DNA from: SIAQ01 sp964484265
Lineage (GTDB): Bacteria > Planctomycetota > Planctomycetia > Gemmatales > Gemmataceae
DNA length: 64,000 bases
Assembly: GCA_964484265.1 (NCBI GenBank)
Contig: CAZAFH010000019.1
Coordinates: forward strand, 14,526-78,525
Reading direction: 5' to 3'
Below the pieces are notes generated by a model. That model made no database searches. It saw nothing but the letters and a program-made list of their open reading frames with translations, and had not been told where the DNA came from. The translations under genes were made by a program, and so were the position numbers. Positions 51,924 through 61,351 of the stretch are shown piece after piece; within the stretch, counting starts at the first letter, position 1, and every line of letters starts with the position of its first letter.

Positions 51924-52256
51924 ATGGGCGATAACGTTGGCGACGACTTGTTCCTTTTCTGCCAATCTTTCCGGTGGGATTGGAATTTCGTCATTGCCGT
52001 GGTTGGTTTAATCGGAGTGCTGTTTCTCGGAGTCTGGGCAATTTGGCAGGTCAAGCAATGGCGCGAGGGCGAGGCGCAAGCCCCTCCTCCTGCTGTTCCC
52101 GAGCAATTGGACCACTATCGGAACATGGTGGACCAGGGGCTGCTTGATCCGGCTGAATTTGAGCGAATCCGCGAACAACTCGACAACCAAAACCAGGGGA
52201 CACTCTCCCCGCCTGCCCAACCTCCCGCTTCTGAGCCACCGGAACCGTCGGCATGA
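51924..52256 (+). CDS. small membrane protein with SHOCT-like tail
   Basis: The 110-residue protein has one transmembrane helix at about residues 21-42 (NFVIAVVGLIGVLFLGVWAIW). After a proline-containing linker comes the segment LDHYRNMVDQGLLDPAEFERIREQL, which resembles the short SHOCT helix-turn motif found at the ends of many small bacterial proteins. The tail is Pro/Ser-rich. The function is unknown. It lies upstream of clpX on the same strand, 216 bp away, and is probably a separate unit. Confidence 0.7.
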   Translation: MGDNVGDDLFLFCQSFRWDWNFVIAVVGLIGVLFLGVWAIWQVKQWREGEAQAPPPAVPEQLDHYRNMVDQGLLDPAEFERIREQLDNQNQGTLSPPAQPPASEPPEPSA

Positions 52257-52472
52257 ACTTGATGTTGTTTCCGTTCCCCATTCAGACGTTTATCCTTGAT
52301 CGATGAGCGATCACCACGTAGAATCGGCATAGCGTGCAATTGAAGGCCGTCCTCCTGTCTTGACGAGCCTTCCCGATCGGTGCGGACTGTTCCCCCTCTG
52401 CATCCCGATCGTCTTGGACCCATGCCAAAACGGACGGACGGCCAAACCCCCTGGCCTCCGTAAGGAGATTCG

Positions 52473-53780
<1,308 letters not shown>

Positions 53781-53794
53781 TCGATGGTTGTCAA

Positions 53795-53876
53795 TGTTTA
53801 GCCGTTCGCTTTTGGCGAGCGCGACCCGCATCCAAGCGAGATGCCGATCGCGCTCGCCAGAGGCGAGCGGCAAACC
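53795..53876. repeat. GTTTAGCC palindrome, copy C3
   Basis: The ~30-bp arms GTTTAGCCGTTCGCTTTTGG... and their inverse (ending GAGCGGCAAAC) match at about 25 positions around a centre with CGCATCCAAGCGAGATGC. It lies 15 bp after clpX. A solo arm of the same type is at 26144. Confidence 0.65.
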
Positions 53877-53880
53877 TTCA

Positions 53881-54050
53881 TTTCTCACCACGGAGAACAC
53901 GGAGAACACGGAGAAATGCGAAGTAATTGACACGCGGCAACTGGCAACATTGAACCTCTGATCGAGAAAAAGACGATGGGCTTTTTATCGATCCTCTCTA
54001 TTTTCTTGGTATTCCTCTCTCTGTGCTCTCGGTGCTCTCTGTGGTGAAAA
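53881..54050. mobile_element. MITE-like element with 9-bp-array inverted ends, no gene
   Basis: The left arm is TTTCTCACCACGGAGAA, continuing as CACGGAGAA repeats (53881-53916). The right arm (54011-54050), read on the minus strand, is TTTTCACCACAGAGAGCACC and further CACAGAGAG units. The ~95-bp centre has no ORF. The arm layout is that of the GxxExxY cassette at 9576-10000. Mobility is inferred. Confidence 0.6.
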
Positions 54051-54069
54051 ATCCGAGCTAAACGCATTT

Positions 54070-56286
54070 TTACTGCACCGTCAACGTGTACGGTCCGTTG
54101 GCGCCGGCTCCGAAGCTCGTCACGATGATTCGGAAAAATCCATCCGCCTGCGGTACGAAGATGATGCGAGCGTGGGGAAATCCGCCGCCGTCGTCATCTT
54201 GCGCGAGCTGTACGCCTTGCGCACTCTCCAGGCGCAGGTAGCTATCCCAGGTCGCGCGCAGGTCGATCTGGTAGCGCTGCCCCTTTTTCATGTGTATGGT
54301 GTGGACCACATGGTGATGCTGCGTGCGAACCCTGTCGAATGGGTCTTGCGTCGTCAGGACGCCCTTGACCTCAAAGGTCTTTCGATTCGGGTCGGCCTGG
54401 ATCTGCGCGATGGCGGCCCGCGCGATGCTTTGCACGTTCCCGTCCGAATCGCCGCTCGCTTTTTGCAACGCCGCGATCGCCGACTTCGCCTCCGGTCCGA
54501 TGTTGCCCAGCGCTCGCGCGGCAATCATGCGCACTCGCGGCGACGGGTCGGCGAGCGCCTTCACCATGCCGTTGATTCCATCCTTGGCAGGTGGTCCGAT
54601 CGTCGATAGCACCTGGAGGCAGGTCAGGCGGATGCCCGGCGCGTCATCGGCATCGAGCATCTTGATGAGTGTGCTGGGGGATTCAGGCCCGACCTGGTAC
54701 ACGACCTGTGCGGCCGCGGCGTGAAGGCTTGTGTCTTTGCGGCGCAGCACCTTGAACATGGCGGGCAGCAGCTTGCGCGGGTCTTCGCCGACCTGCCTCA
54801 GCGCCGCGAGTGCCTGGGCGCTGACGGCGTCATCGGGATCGTCGAGCGCGGCGATAAGCTCTGCCGCCGCCTGCTTGCCGCTGGCGCCGTAGCGTGCAAT
54901 CGATTCCGCCGCCTGCCGTCGCACGCTCGGGACTTTGTCTTTCAGCCCGGCGATGAAAATCGGCAGCACGACGTCTTGCTGAAGGCCACGCAGTGACAAG
55001 GCATGGGCCGCTTGCATTTTCAGAGCGGGATCGCCGGCCTTCAGACCATCGAGCAGAATCGGCTCGGCCAGGGCGACTTCGATATTGAGTTGGGTCATCA
55101 GGCTTGCGGTATTGATACGCGTCTTCAGATCGCCGGTGGCGAGCGCTTTCTTCAAGCCCGGTTGTGGATCGACACCGATCGATGTCAGCACGTGAAACGC
55201 ATCGACGCGAATCACCGGATCGATATCCACGAGGAGGGCGACGACATACGGCTCGGCCAGCTTCGCGCCGGTTCCCATCTGTCGCAACGCCATAAGAGCG
55301 TTTTTGCGGACCTGGAAATCGGTGTCCTTGGTCGCGAATCCGAGAGCGATGACGATCGATTTATCCTGCACGTTGAGATGCGATACCGTGCCTGAGATGG
55401 TGCGCCGAACCTCGACATGCTTCGAGCCAAGCAGGTCCAGCAGCACGGGAATCGCTGGCGCGCCGACCTTGGTCAGGCCGCGCAAGGCCGCGGCGCGGAC
55501 GTTGGCGTCGGTTTCATCGGCGGCGGTCTTCAGCGTGGGAATCGCCTCAGCGCCGATGCTGCCAAGCACCTCGGCAGCGAGCGACACCAGGCCTTGATCG
55601 CCGTTCTTAAGGAGCTTCGCCAATTCCGGGATCGCGGGCGCCGCGGCGCTGCCGATGTCGCCCAGAGTCTTGACTGCAAGCGTGCGCTGATTCGCCTTGT
55701 CCGTGTCCATCGCCTTGATGAGCGCGGGGACGGCGGCTTTGCCCAGACCAGGCACGGCCTTGGCGGCGGTCTCGCGCACGTCGGCGTCGGCGTCGTTCAT
55801 CGCCGTCACTAGAGCTGGCGCCACCGCATCCGGATCGGGATCGATTCGGCCCAGAGCATACGCAGCCTTGCGGCGAACCTGCGCCGTCGGATCGCCGAGG
55901 GCTTTGATGATCTGCGTCGTCGAGATTTTCGCGGGACTGCCGACAAACGCCAACCCCCAGGCCGCATAGAAACGCACATCGGCATCGGACGACGCCAGCG
56001 CCTTCGTCAACGGCTCCACGGCCGGCTTGCCAATCTTGCCGAGCGTGATCGTTGCATTCAGGCGGATGTCTTCGCTCTTGCTCGGCAGTAGATCGACGAG
56101 CGCGGGAACGGCTAGCGCCGCTTTTTCGCCCATCGCCGCCAACTCGTCCATCGCCTTGAATTTGTCTGCGTCGGCCTTCTTGAGATCGCCGATCAGATCC
56201 GCTACAGGTCGCTGCCCCGCCGACGCCGAGGCGGGCGCGGCAATAAATACGCCGAGAACTACAAGCCAGAGAGGAATGCGCTTCAT
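54070..56286 (-). CDS. secreted HEAT-repeat protein with PPC-like C-terminal domain
   Basis: The 738-residue protein begins with a signal peptide (MKRIPLWLVVLGVFIAAPASASAG). Roughly 15 HEAT/PBS-lyase-like repeats follow, seen as ITLGKIGKPAVEPLTKAL, AAYALGRIDPDPDAVAPAL, AVKTLGDIGSAAAPAIPELAKLL and AARALGNIGPEAKSAIAAL. The last ~90 residues (HMKKGQRYQIDLRATWDSYL, LAQDDDGGGFPHARIIF, GPYTLTVQ) look like a bacterial pre-peptidase C-terminal domain, a secreted beta-sandwich. ATG 56286 has AAAGGA upstream; the longer frame to 56412 has no support. It is probably a periplasmic or surface scaffold. Confidence 0.88.
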   Translation of the reverse strand: MKRIPLWLVVLGVFIAAPASASAGQRPVADLIGDLKKADADKFKAMDELAAMGEKAALAVPALVDLLPSKSEDIRLNATITLGKIGKPAVEPLTKALASSDADVRFYAAWGLAFVGSPAKISTTQIIKALGDPTAQVRRKAAYALGRIDPDPDAVAPALVTAMNDADADVRETAAKAVPGLGKAAVPALIKAMDTDKANQRTLAVKTLGDIGSAAAPAIPELAKLLKNGDQGLVSLAAEVLGSIGAEAIPTLKTAADETDANVRAAALRGLTKVGAPAIPVLLDLLGSKHVEVRRTISGTVSHLNVQDKSIVIALGFATKDTDFQVRKNALMALRQMGTGAKLAEPYVVALLVDIDPVIRVDAFHVLTSIGVDPQPGLKKALATGDLKTRINTASLMTQLNIEVALAEPILLDGLKAGDPALKMQAAHALSLRGLQQDVVLPIFIAGLKDKVPSVRRQAAESIARYGASGKQAAAELIAALDDPDDAVSAQALAALRQVGEDPRKLLPAMFKVLRRKDTSLHAAAAQVVYQVGPESPSTLIKMLDADDAPGIRLTCLQVLSTIGPPAKDGINGMVKALADPSPRVRMIAARALGNIGPEAKSAIAALQKASGDSDGNVQSIARAAIAQIQADPNRKTFEVKGVLTTQDPFDRVRTQHHHVVHTIHMKKGQRYQIDLRATWDSYLRLESAQGVQLAQDDDGGGFPHARIIFVPQADGFFRIIVTSFGAGANGPYTLTVQ

Positions 56287-56412
56287 GGACAGTCCTTTGC
56301 TTTTGGGGTTTCTTGAAAGCGATGCGATGCTGCCTATTCCCACGAGAATGAGACGAAAATGCCGTACATTTGGCGCGCGAAAATCCGATACAGCCGCGAA
56401 AGTTGAATTCAT

Positions 56413-56491
56413 GGGCGAGCCTGGCCGCGTGAGCGGCAGGTAGAATATACGATTGCTGGTTCAACCTGCCTCTCACGCGGCCAGGCTCGCC
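56413..56491. repeat. large palindrome with ~29-bp arms
   Basis: GGCGAGCCTGGCCGCGTGAG continuing to GGCAGGT, and its inverse, flank a ~20-bp AT-richer centre with a single mismatch. It lies upstream of the HEAT gene and ~120 bp after surE (both minus strand). No T-tract follows. Confidence 0.8.
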
Positions 56492-56611
56492 ATAAATCTC
56501 GATTCATACCGCGTGGAGTATATTTCCCTCGCGGATACCATTTGCATGATTGCGGCTCGGCGAAGTCATGATATGCCTACCGCAAGGAACAGCAAAGGTC
56601 ACAGCGTCGAA

Positions 56612-57298
56612 TCAGCCCACCGCCAGCCGCGTGATGGCGATGTCGCCGGCGAAGCAGGTGGCGACGTCGCTGCCTGGATTGCGAGCGCGCCCGTGGTAGT
56701 TGCCGTCGTAGTGGATGCCTTCGTCGTGATCGCGAAAGCTCAACGGCAGCGGCGCCGTATCGAGCGGGCAGCGGACGATTCGCGGCTCCGGTTCGTTCGG
56801 CGCGAGGTGCGGAAAGTTGACGTTCCAGAACACGCCGAGTTCGTTCGGTTCCGCCAAAAGTTCGAGCGCCGTCACTTTCATCCAGTGTTCGATGCGAGGC
56901 CAATCGATGTCGAGACCGCGCTTTCGATACTGCGAAAACGCAATCGCGCGTTTGCCGTGCAGCGCCGCCTCGCGCGCCGCGGCGACAGTTCCGGAATGGT
57001 AGACATCGACCCCGAGATTCCCGCCGGCGTTCAGGCCGGAGAAAATCCAGTCGACGTCAGGCGCGAGGCGAGCGAGGGCGACGCGCACGCAGTCGGCCGG
57101 CGTGCCATCGATGGCCCAGCGCGAGGCGTCGCGTTGCATCAGCCGGATTGGCCCGTCCGTGGTGACGCGATGCCCGCAGCCCGAGAGGTGCGAATGCGGC
57201 GCGACCCAGAACGCATCGCCGAAATGCGCCGCGACGCGCGCGAGCGCCGCCAGACCGGGGGCATCGATGCCGTCGTCGTTGGTGAGCAGTATTTTCAT
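56612..57298 (-). CDS. surE: 5'-nucleotidase SurE
   Basis: SurE is a metal-dependent nucleoside-monophosphate and polyphosphate phosphatase. The N-terminal MKILLTNDDGIDAPG holds the Asp-Asp metal pair (D8, D9). VAPHSHLSGCGHRVT contains the active-site Ser, WAIDGTPADCVRVAL is conserved, and FSGLNAGGNLG carries the Asn ligand. The 228 residues are slightly shorter than usual. GGAGGC precedes the ATG. It is divergent from the creatininase-family gene. Confidence 0.95.
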   Translation of the reverse strand: MKILLTNDDGIDAPGLAALARVAAHFGDAFWVAPHSHLSGCGHRVTTDGPIRLMQRDASRWAIDGTPADCVRVALARLAPDVDWIFSGLNAGGNLGVDVYHSGTVAAAREAALHGKRAIAFSQYRKRGLDIDWPRIEHWMKVTALELLAEPNELGVFWNVNFPHLAPNEPEPRIVRCPLDTAPLPLSFRDHDEGIHYDGNYHGRARNPGSDVATCFAGDIAITRLAVG

Positions 57299-57399
57299 GC
57301 AGTGGTGCCTCCGGTGTTATCATACAATTCCCTCGCGGAGTTCGAGATTCCTTCAGGCGCTTACGCTACTGGCTCGCCAATTTTCTTGGGAGAACAATC

Positions 57400-58170
57400 T
57401 TGCATCCTTTTATCCTTGCCGAGCAGACGCACGCGTTTATCCGCTCCCAGCAATGGGAAGTCGCCGTGCTGCCGTTTGGGGCTACCGAACCGCACAACCT
57501 GCACATGCCGTACGGGACTGACAATTACCAGGTGGAAGAGATCGGCAGGCGCGCCTGCGAACGCGCCTATGCCGCCGGTGCGAAGGTCCTGCTCCTGCCA
57601 ACGATGCCGTTCGGCGTCAACACGAACCACCTCGAAGTGCCCGGTGGGCTCGCGCTGAGCGTCACGCCGACGACGCTGCTCGCGCTCATCAGCGACATCG
57701 TCGATTCGCTCGAAGCTCATGGCGTACGCAAACTCGTGCTGCTCAACGGGCACGGTGGCAACGAACTCAAGCCGCTCAGCCGTGAATTGCATCATCGCAC
57801 GAGCGTGTTCCTTTGCGTGTGCGACTGGTTTCGCATGGCCACGGACAAATACGTTGGATTATTCGAGAAGCCCGGCGAACATGCCGACGAGATCGAGACA
57901 AGCCTGGGCCTGGCGTTTTTCCCGGACCTGATGAAGACCGAACTCGCGGACAATGGCGCCGCCAAGCCGTCGCGCTTCGAGGCGATCAATCGCGGCTGGG
58001 TCAGCATCACCCGGCCGTGGCACCTCGTGAGCGAAAACACGGGGTTGGGCGATCCCGCCGCCGCCACCGCCGAGAAAGGCCAACGGCTCATGGAGATCCT
58101 TGTCGAACGCCTGTCGTCGTTCCTGGTGGAACTATCCAATGCCGACCTGGACGAGAATTTCCCGTACTGA
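57400..58170 (+). CDS. creatininase-family hydrolase
   Basis: The 256-residue protein has the metal-binding pattern of the creatininase/formamide hydrolase family: LPFGATEPHNLHMPYGTDN (Glu, His, Asp ligands), LLPTMPFGVNTNHLEVPGGL, LVLLNGHGGNELKPL with a His, and HADEIETSLGL with a Glu. Such enzymes hydrolyse cyclic or linear amides, for example creatinine or riboflavin intermediates. The start is a TTG at 57400 with GGGAGA upstream; there is no convincing ATG. The next gene, scpB, follows after 62 bp. Confidence 0.88.
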   Translation: MHPFILAEQTHAFIRSQQWEVAVLPFGATEPHNLHMPYGTDNYQVEEIGRRACERAYAAGAKVLLLPTMPFGVNTNHLEVPGGLALSVTPTTLLALISDIVDSLEAHGVRKLVLLNGHGGNELKPLSRELHHRTSVFLCVCDWFRMATDKYVGLFEKPGEHADEIETSLGLAFFPDLMKTELADNGAAKPSRFEAINRGWVSITRPWHLVSENTGLGDPAAATAEKGQRLMEILVERLSSFLVELSNADLDENFPY

Positions 58171-58232
58171 AAACGCCACTTACGGTTCTCAGTGACTCTT
58201 TCCTTTTCATTGTTGAACCAAGGAATAAAAAC

Positions 58233-58916
58233 ATGCGTTCGATTGCACGCCGTTCGTTCGCTCCTCGATATTCTCCGCCCGACCACATGCCGCGAAATCA
58301 TTCGCTGCCGATGATTTATCGCCAGGCGCTGGAAACCGCATCCGGCTCGGCAAGCTCCGATCCGCTGGCGCGGACGGACACGCTGGCCCTGCTCGAAGCT
58401 GTGCTGCTCATCGCCGACGAACCGCTGCCGGTGCGCAAGCTTGTGCAAGCGACCGGCATGCCCGACGCCGCCGTCCGCCACGCGTTGCGATCCTTGCAGG
58501 ATCTCTACGAACGCGGCGAATCGGCGTTTGAACTGGAGGAACTTGCCGGCGGCTTTCAACTCATGACGCGCCCGGTGTACCACCGCTGGCTGACGACGCT
58601 TCGGCGAAGTCAACAGGACCTCAAGCTCACGCCCGCCTCGCGCGAAACGCTCGCCATCATCGCCTACCGACAGCCGATCATGCGCGCCGACATCGAATCG
58701 ATCCGCGGCGTCCACTGCGGCGAAACTTTGCGCCTGCTCATGGAGAAAGGTCTCGTGAAAATCGTCGGCCGCGACACCTCCCTCGGCCGCCCTGTGCTTT
58801 ACGGCACGACGAAGCGCTTTCTGCAAGCCTTCGGCCTGAAATCCCTGAAAGACCTGCCAAACACCGACCAACTGGATCCAGGCCAGGCAAAGGAAGACCG
58901 AGGATCCAACGTTTAG
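58233..58916 (+). CDS. scpB: segregation and condensation protein B
   Basis: ScpB is the winged-helix kleisin partner of the SMC condensin complex that compacts chromosomes. Motifs are LLEAVLLIADEPLPVRKLVQATGM, FELEELAGGFQLMTRPVYHRWL, LTPASRETLAIIAYRQPIMRADIESIRGV, LMEKGLVKIVGRDTSLGRPVLYGTTKRFLQAFGL. The 227 residues include an N-terminal Arg/Pro-rich stretch. ATG 58233 has AAGGAA upstream; a longer in-frame ORF overlapping the previous gene was rejected. scpA is not in the window. Confidence 0.94.
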   Translation: MRSIARRSFAPRYSPPDHMPRNHSLPMIYRQALETASGSASSDPLARTDTLALLEAVLLIADEPLPVRKLVQATGMPDAAVRHALRSLQDLYERGESAFELEELAGGFQLMTRPVYHRWLTTLRRSQQDLKLTPASRETLAIIAYRQPIMRADIESIRGVHCGETLRLLMEKGLVKIVGRDTSLGRPVLYGTTKRFLQAFGLKSLKDLPNTDQLDPGQAKEDRGSNV

Positions 58917-58949
58917 GATCTTCTCGGAAAAAACTTCTCGATTTGCATT

Positions 58950-59008
58950 TGCCGCTTGCGGCCTGGCGCTCAACAGGGCGCCATGCTGAGCGCCAGGCCG
59001 CAAGCGGC
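58950..59008. repeat. CCTGGCGCTC palindrome, copy B3
   Basis: TGCCGCTTGCGGCCTGGCGC and its inverse form a 23-bp perfect stem around ACAGGGCGCCATGC, which is the inverse of the loop in B2 with one change. It separates convergent scpB and the M14 gene. Confidence 0.8.
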
Positions 59009-59043
59009 AGATTCGGAGTTTTTTTCAAACCTCCCATGCCGAG

Positions 59044-60237
59044 TCAATCGGCTCGGCTCTTCAGATAGACATGAAGCGTTCGCGCCAGATCGCGGCCAAG
59101 TGCCCGGGCGCTCTCGTCGGTGACAGCTTTGCCGTTCGCGTTGGCGTAGGCGACTTCGATCGTCGTTGCCGCGCGCACGCCGGGAATCTCCGACGCGTAC
59201 CACGAGAACGGCTTGCCGGTGTAGTTCGCCTTGCCGTTCCAGCCTTTGCCGTAGGGCAAGTTGTTCTTGCTGGAGAAGACGAGCGGACCGGATTGATTCT
59301 CTTCGAGCACTTTCGAGAATCTGGTCACTTCCTGAAAGATCTTCGCATCGGGAGTGCCGACGAAATACACGGTTTCATTGTTGTCGCCGCGGATCCATGG
59401 GCAGTGCATGTCCATGGCGAAGCGCAGCTTCCCGGCAGCCCAGGCAGACAGCTTCGCGCGAATCGCCTTTTGGGCGGGGTAGATGCTATCGCCGTCGTAG
59501 TCGCGATTGGGATCGCGCGGCTTGCGGTTTTTGCCCTGATCGCCGTCTTCGACGCCGTCTTTGTCGATCATTGGCACGATGAAAAATTCGACGTTGCCGC
59601 TCAGCCATTTGCCTGCCGCGCCGTCGGCCAGGACTTCGTCAATGATGCCTTCGAGCACGTAGCTCGCCATCATCTCGCATGCGTGGTGTCTGCACGTGAG
59701 GACGACGCGCTGCGAGGCTTTGCCGTCGAGTCTGCCGAGCTTGAGCAATTCGATGTCGCGGTTTTTCTTCGACTTGCACAGCAATTCGACGCTGAGGCGG
59801 GGATCCTTGGCGTGCCTCTTCAGGAAGGCATGGAGGTTATCGCCGACGTAGGGAAAAGCGAAACAGAAGCGAACGTCCATCGCATCCTTGGGCACGTTGA
59901 ATTGGAAACTCGCGCCGCGGACGGCCTGGGCGCCAAGCCAGCGCCAGGACTTGCCGGCGTCGATGCTAACTGCGGGGCCGCGCACGCCGATGGGATTTCC
60001 TTTGGTGAAGTGAAACGTCAAGCTGCGTCCCTGGCCGCCGCGAGCGCGGAAGTACCAGTAGAACCAGTCGCCGGCGGTATCGCGCAGGTCCTGGTGGAGG
60101 AAGATTTCGTCGCCTTTGATTTGATCCACGACGATATTGCCGCCGGGAAACGCGGCATCGATTTGCACCTTGGCCTCGCCGGCGTGACTGCGAATCGCCA
60201 GGGAAAACAGCAGCGTGAGAGATAGAACAGGTTTCAT
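59044..60237 (-). CDS. secreted M14-family metallocarboxypeptidase
   Basis: The 397-residue protein has a signal peptide (MKPVLSLTLLFSLAIRSHAG), then an N-terminal beta domain (GDWFYWYFRARGGQGRSLTFHF). The zinc peptidase domain follows, with H-x-x-E in RHHACEMMASYVLEG, PNRDYDGDS (substrate-binding Asn-Arg), the third ligand in AMDMHCPWIRG and the catalytic Glu in TTIEVAYAN. The N-terminal domain plus M14 layout is that of cytosolic-carboxypeptidase-like members, here with an export signal. ATG 60237 has AAAGGAG upstream. It starts 10 bp after the DUF6807 gene, so they are probably cotranscribed. Confidence 0.9.
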   Translation of the reverse strand: MKPVLSLTLLFSLAIRSHAGEAKVQIDAAFPGGNIVVDQIKGDEIFLHQDLRDTAGDWFYWYFRARGGQGRSLTFHFTKGNPIGVRGPAVSIDAGKSWRWLGAQAVRGASFQFNVPKDAMDVRFCFAFPYVGDNLHAFLKRHAKDPRLSVELLCKSKKNRDIELLKLGRLDGKASQRVVLTCRHHACEMMASYVLEGIIDEVLADGAAGKWLSGNVEFFIVPMIDKDGVEDGDQGKNRKPRDPNRDYDGDSIYPAQKAIRAKLSAWAAGKLRFAMDMHCPWIRGDNNETVYFVGTPDAKIFQEVTRFSKVLEENQSGPLVFSSKNNLPYGKGWNGKANYTGKPFSWYASEIPGVRAATTIEVAYANANGKAVTDESARALGRDLARTLHVYLKSRAD

Positions 60238-60247
60238 GCGGACTCCT

Positions 60248-61270
60248 TTACCGGATCGCTTTGAGAAAATCTTGATAGGCGCTGGCGGGATCATAATCGG
60301 CTCCGGTGTGCAGCACGGCGCCGAAGCGTAGCCGAAAGGCCTCGCCGGGCGCGATCGTTACCGTGCTGCGCGCTCCCTGGCGCATGGCGGCGCGGCCGAA
60401 GGGGTTGGCGACGAAGACGCCGTAATCGCGGTTATGCCACCAGCTGGCGCGGAAGTTGTCCGGGGCGGGCATGAGCGTGATGCCAACGGGATGACCATTG
60501 GCGGAGCCGGAGTAATCACACCAGAGCGCTGCTTTGCCCCAGGTTGCCTTGGCGGTTGTTTGACCCAGGCTGCTGAGGATTTTTCCGCCGGCTTTTTCGG
60601 TAAAGCTCGTTGCGACGCGAGCGCCGAAGCCCATCTCCTCCTGATCGCCGAAGGCAATCGCCGAGTCGCCCGCGCGGAATGTCGCATCCCAGACGACCAG
60701 CCAGGCGTTCTTGCGAGCCGAGAGCGTGAAGCGATTCGATAGCCGGGCGATCGTCTTGTCTCCGGTGCGAAGCCGGCATTCCTGCACGAAGCGCACCTCG
60801 TCGGGCTTGACGTTCGGCGGTTCCGGAAAGCCGACATGTTCGATCCGGCCCTTGTTCCGCCAGAAATCGACCCCGCTGATGTCGCCGAAACCAAGCCAGA
60901 TGCCGGGGTGCATCGTGTCATGATCGGTGGCGTCCTTGCCCGCACGCGGCGGATGATGACGCGTGACCTGAACGTTTCCCGGCGCGTGGACGTTCGCGAA
61001 ATAAGGCCGAAGGATCTTGGCATCGTCGAAAACGAAATCGGCGACAGCTTGGCCGGCGTGCGTGATGGTGAGTCGATCTTTCTTCTGGGTGATCGCGAAC
61101 CCGCCCGCGGCCTTGGCAGTTTGATCGATTGAGGCGTCCTGATGATAAAAAACGCGTTCGAGCGCTCCCCAAAGAAACTCGTCAGGGCCTTTCGCCTGAA
61201 GGATTTGGGCCGGGACCGATCCCAGCATGGAAATCGATGCGAGCATCAAAATCAATTGAATTCGCAGCAT
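60248..61270 (-). CDS. DUF6807 (PmoA-like) secreted protein
   Basis: The 340-residue protein has a signal peptide (MLRIQLILMLASISMLGSVPAQ) and then the pattern of the planctomycete PmoA/DUF6807 family: LRPYFANVHAPGNVQVTRHHP, DHDTMHPGIWLGFGDISGVDFW, FGARVATSF, WCDYSGSANGHPVGI, and ASWWHNRDYGVFVANPFGRAA. Many members occur next to glycoside hydrolases and oxidoreductases; the function is unproven. The His residues of HHPPRAG and HDTMHPG are candidates for metal binding. ATG 61270 was chosen, with 61312/61315 as alternatives. It is divergent from the transglutaminase-like gene. Confidence 0.85.
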   Translation of the reverse strand: MLRIQLILMLASISMLGSVPAQILQAKGPDEFLWGALERVFYHQDASIDQTAKAAGGFAITQKKDRLTITHAGQAVADFVFDDAKILRPYFANVHAPGNVQVTRHHPPRAGKDATDHDTMHPGIWLGFGDISGVDFWRNKGRIEHVGFPEPPNVKPDEVRFVQECRLRTGDKTIARLSNRFTLSARKNAWLVVWDATFRAGDSAIAFGDQEEMGFGARVATSFTEKAGGKILSSLGQTTAKATWGKAALWCDYSGSANGHPVGITLMPAPDNFRASWWHNRDYGVFVANPFGRAAMRQGARSTVTIAPGEAFRLRFGAVLHTGADYDPASAYQDFLKAIR

Positions 61271-61351
61271 GGACCGGGTTTCCGTGAGTAGTCGTAGGGG
61301 TCTCTTTTCCATCATAGGAACGCATCTCAGATCGATGCATACAATTCCGGC

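Noticed and set aside
56453..57658. Plus-strand ORF of 401 codons
   Set aside because: It is antisense to surE and out of frame with the creatininase-family gene.
59071..60225. Plus-strand ORF of 384 codons
   Set aside because: It is a shadow of the M14 peptidase gene, whose motifs are clear on the other strand.
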